Shown here: positions 6,333 to 8,152 of the stretch, piece after piece
Numbering within the stretch: position 1 is the stretch's first letter
Layout: every line of letters starts with the position of its first letter
Source: Natrialbaceae archaeon B1-Br10_E2g27
Lineage (GTDB): Archaea > Halobacteriota > Halobacteria > Halobacteriales > Natrialbaceae
Length of the DNA: 8,152 nucleotides
Assembly (NCBI GenBank): GCA_001563885.1
Contig: LKMM01000102.1
Location: 1 to 8,152 of the forward strand
Direction of reading: 5' to 3'
Position numbers and translations under genes: made by a program
Notes under the pieces: model-generated
What the model was told of the DNA's origin: nothing
The model's input: only the letters and a program-made list of their open reading frames with translations
The model's database searches: none

Positions 6333-7820
6333 ATGGACTTCGACCGACAGAGCGGGCTCTTTTTGCATCTCACCTCGTTGCCGGGGCCACACGGGATCGG
6401 CGACCTTGGTGTGGGTGCGATGGAGTTTCTCGAGTTTTTAGACCGGGCGGACCAATCGCTGTGGCAGTTTTGTCCCGTCGGGCCAACCGCCGAGGCCTAT
6501 TATCACTCGCCGTATGGCTCACCCTCTGCGTTTGCGGGCAATCCACTGTTGATCGACCTCACAGAACTGGCCGATCGGGGCTGGATCGACGAATCGAGTC
6601 TCGAGGGGCCGGCCGAGGCGGATCCACACTCGGTCAACTACGAGGCCGTCGAGTCGTTCAAACGTGACCGGCTCGAGGCGGCCTTCGAGGGGTTCGAGGC
6701 GGCGGCTGATGATGAGACACGTACCGCCTTCGAGTCGTTTTGTGAGCGTGAATCCACCTGGCTCGAAGAGTACACGCTCTTTGCGACGCTCAAAGAGGCT
6801 TACGACGGTGCAGCCTGGACCGACTGGCCAGCAGACCTCGCCGACCGAGAGCCCGACGCACTCGAGACGGCACGCGAGCAGTATGCCGAGCGCCAGCGGT
6901 ATCACGCGTTCGTCCAGTGGGTCTTCGACGAGCAGTGGAACACGCTGCGAGCCGAGGCGAACGAGCGTGGGATCGACCTCGTCGGCGACCTGCCGATTTA
7001 CGTTGCCGGCGACTCCGCGGACGTCTGGGCGAACCCGGAGCTGTTCGAACTCGAGGACGATGGCACGCCGGCCGTTGTTGCAGGTGTGCCGCCGAATCCC
7101 GGTGACGATGGGCAGCGCTGGGGCAACCCGGTGTATGACTGGGATCGACTCCGTGAGAGTGGCTACGAGTGGTGGCTGGATCGGTTCGATCGGCTGCTCT
7201 CGCAGGTCGATCTGGTCCGTCTCGATCATTTCAAGGCGTTTCAGGAGTACTGGGCGATTCCGAACGATGCCCCGCCCTCGGAGGGGGAGTGGCGTCCCGG
7301 ACCGGGCGGGGAGTTTTTCGAGACTATCGGAGCCCACCTCGGTGAGTTGCCGTTTATCGTCGAGGATCTGGGCTTTCTCGACGAAGGACTCGTTTCCCTT
7401 CGGGATCGGTTTGGCTTTCCCGGGATGCGAATCCCCCAGTACGCCGACTGGTGTGCCCACTATCACCGGTACAAACCGACAGCATTCCCGGAAAACGCCG
7501 TCGGTTACACCTCGACACACGATACCGACACTGCTGTCGGCTACTACCAGAAACTGGACGACGAACAACGCGACTGTCTGAACTTCGCGCTTGCGACGGG
7601 CGAGGAGTCGTTCGCCTGGGATCTGATCGAGGCCGTCTGGGATTCGGATGCCGTCTTCGCGATTACGACCGCACAGGATCTGTTGGAACTGGGCAGCGAG
7701 GCACGATTCAACACGCCCGGCACCGTCGAGGGCAACTGGACGTGGCGAGTCACAACCGAGCAACTCGAGGATGAGATTGCGACCAGACTGAGTGGGATTA
7801 CCCACCAATCGTTCCGGTGA
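6333..7820 (+). CDS. malQ: 4-alpha-glucanotransferase (amylomaltase, GH77), 495 aa
   Basis: Disproportionates maltodextrins by moving alpha-1,4-glucan segments between chains with release of glucose; cytoplasmic. GH77 marks run in order: SGLFLHLTSLPGPHGIGDLG (7-26), SAFAGNPLLID (65-75), GDLPIYVAGDSADVWANPE (218-236), WGNPVYDW (263-270), VRLDHFKAF (295-303; nucleophile Asp298), IVEDLGF (342-348; acid/base Glu344), YTSTHDTDT (392-400; stabilising Asp397) and LGSEARFNTPGT (453-464). The length is normal for the short amylomaltase type, with no extra N-terminal domain. The ATG at 6333 fits both the family's N-terminus and a promoter about 27 bases upstream; the open frame continues back to a TTG at 6228, but that extension is not family-like. 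Several positions differ from the classical consensus: the loop after GVPP lacks its usual aromatics, Lys301-Ala302 replace Arg-Gly, and Thr398 replaces Asn. All three catalytic acids remain, so activity is expected. It is divergent from the glycosyltransferase/GH15 pair, consistent with shared alpha-glucan metabolism. Confidence 0.95.
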   Translation: MDFDRQSGLFLHLTSLPGPHGIGDLGVGAMEFLEFLDRADQSLWQFCPVGPTAEAYYHSPYGSPSAFAGNPLLIDLTELADRGWIDESSLEGPAEADPHSVNYEAVESFKRDRLEAAFEGFEAAADDETRTAFESFCERESTWLEEYTLFATLKEAYDGAAWTDWPADLADREPDALETAREQYAERQRYHAFVQWVFDEQWNTLRAEANERGIDLVGDLPIYVAGDSADVWANPELFELEDDGTPAVVAGVPPNPGDDGQRWGNPVYDWDRLRESGYEWWLDRFDRLLSQVDLVRLDHFKAFQEYWAIPNDAPPSEGEWRPGPGGEFFETIGAHLGELPFIVEDLGFLDEGLVSLRDRFGFPGMRIPQYADWCAHYHRYKPTAFPENAVGYTSTHDTDTAVGYYQKLDDEQRDCLNFALATGEESFAWDLIEAVWDSDAVFAITTAQDLLELGSEARFNTPGTVEGNWTWRVTTEQLEDEIATRLSGITHQSFR

Positions 7821-7862
7821 GGCACTGACAGCCGCGACGACCGTACCGAGTCTGTGTCGGTC

Positions 7863-7871
7863 GATATAAAC
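7863..7871 (+). promoter_or_regulatory. TATA box of the gene starting at 7895
   Basis: GATATAAAC contains TATAAA at 7865-7870, centred about 27 bases before the ATG at 7895, so the mRNA should be leaderless or nearly so. It lies in the 74-base gap after malQ and shows that the next gene has its own promoter. A small inverted repeat just before it (ACCGA 7845-7849 with TCGGT 7857-7861) has no T tract and is a poor terminator for malQ. Confidence 0.65.
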
Positions 7872-7894
7872 TTCTTCGAGCCCAATGGTGGCCA

Positions 7895-8152
7895 ATGGCG
7901 GAGAAGAACGCGGATCCGTCGGCGATCCGGTCGCTTGCGGTCTCGCCAGCGGACGTCGTCGACGCCTATGTCTACACACAGGAAAATCCCGGACAGGCGG
8001 TGCTTCGGGTTACGCCGCCGTTTCACGGCCGAATGCGTGCCAGACTCCACGTCTACCGGGTCGACGACGCGCCACTGACCGGCGCGGTCCACCTCGATCC
8101 GGCTGAGATCCTCGAGGAGGCGGTCGTCGCCGACTATCCGGAGTATACAGCC
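7895..8152 (+). CDS. haloarchaeal protein of unknown function, N-terminal part (runs off the window)
   Basis: The frame from ATG 7895 is open to the last base, giving 86 residues with no stop. The N-terminus (MAEKNADPSAIRSLAVSPAD) is acidic and soluble, without signal peptide or membrane segment. Two recognisable blocks follow: VVDAYVYTQENPGQAVLRVT (21-40) and PPFHGRMRARLHVYR (41-55), an unusually basic strand in an otherwise acidic protein, then an LDPAEILEE segment (67-75). Codon third positions are strongly G/C, as in the neighbouring genes, and the TATA box at 7865-7870 supports this start. An earlier ATG at 7885 is in another frame. It resembles a short conserved haloarchaeal family of unknown function, possibly the one catalogued as DUF8009, but this is from memory and unverified. 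No function is proposed. Nothing in the visible part ties it to glucan metabolism, so it may simply be the next transcription unit. Confidence 0.75.
   Translation, partial: MAEKNADPSAIRSLAVSPADVVDAYVYTQENPGQAVLRVTPPFHGRMRARLHVYRVDDAPLTGAVHLDPAEILEEAVVADYPEYTA

Noticed and set aside
7845..7861. Terminator of malQ
   Set aside because: The ACCGA/TCGGT stem is only five pairs with a seven-base loop and no T tract follows.
6519..7979. Open frame of 486 codons on the minus strand, antisense to malQ
   Set aside because: It lies opposite a GH77 gene with all catalytic motifs and continues across the promoter and start of the next gene. It is a shadow of high-GC coding sequence.

Overview
The window looks like chromosomal DNA of a halophilic archaeon (class Halobacteria). 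The proteins are rich in Asp and Glu, codon third positions are mostly G or C, coding regions are full of TCGA and CTCGAG, and the genes carry archaeal TATA boxes about 26-28 bases before the start codon with no Shine-Dalgarno sequence, as expected for leaderless mRNAs. The genus cannot be fixed from what is visible.

Layout, left to right. Bases 1-62 may be the last codons of a plus-strand gene, followed at 88-122 by a very clear hairpin-plus-T-tract terminator. Bases 123-550 hold no convincing gene but do hold several hairpins and one promoter-like box. Bases 551-5086 (minus) encode a 1511-residue protein made of two different GH15 glucoamylase/glucodextranase modules in tandem plus a C-terminal beta-rich domain. 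Bases 5139-6191 (minus) encode a compact GT4-type, glycogen-synthase-like glycosyltransferase. A 141-base divergent promoter region (6192-6332) separates it from malQ (6333-7820, plus), a GH77 4-alpha-glucanotransferase. At 7895 a plus-strand protein of unknown function begins and runs off the window.

Functionally this is an alpha-glucan island. The glycosyltransferase probably makes or extends an alpha-glucan, the GH15 protein releases glucose from chain ends, and MalQ reshuffles maltodextrins. None of the three has a visible signal peptide, so the pathway is most likely cytoplasmic glycogen/maltodextrin turnover rather than digestion of external starch. Branching enzyme, phosphorylase, ADP-glucose synthesis and debranching enzyme are not in the window. 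I saw no tRNA, rRNA, CRISPR array or intact mobile element. The most notable points are the double GH15 enzyme with two apparently complete but different catalytic pairs, the substitutions around the MalQ active site, and the structured gene-free stretch at the left.
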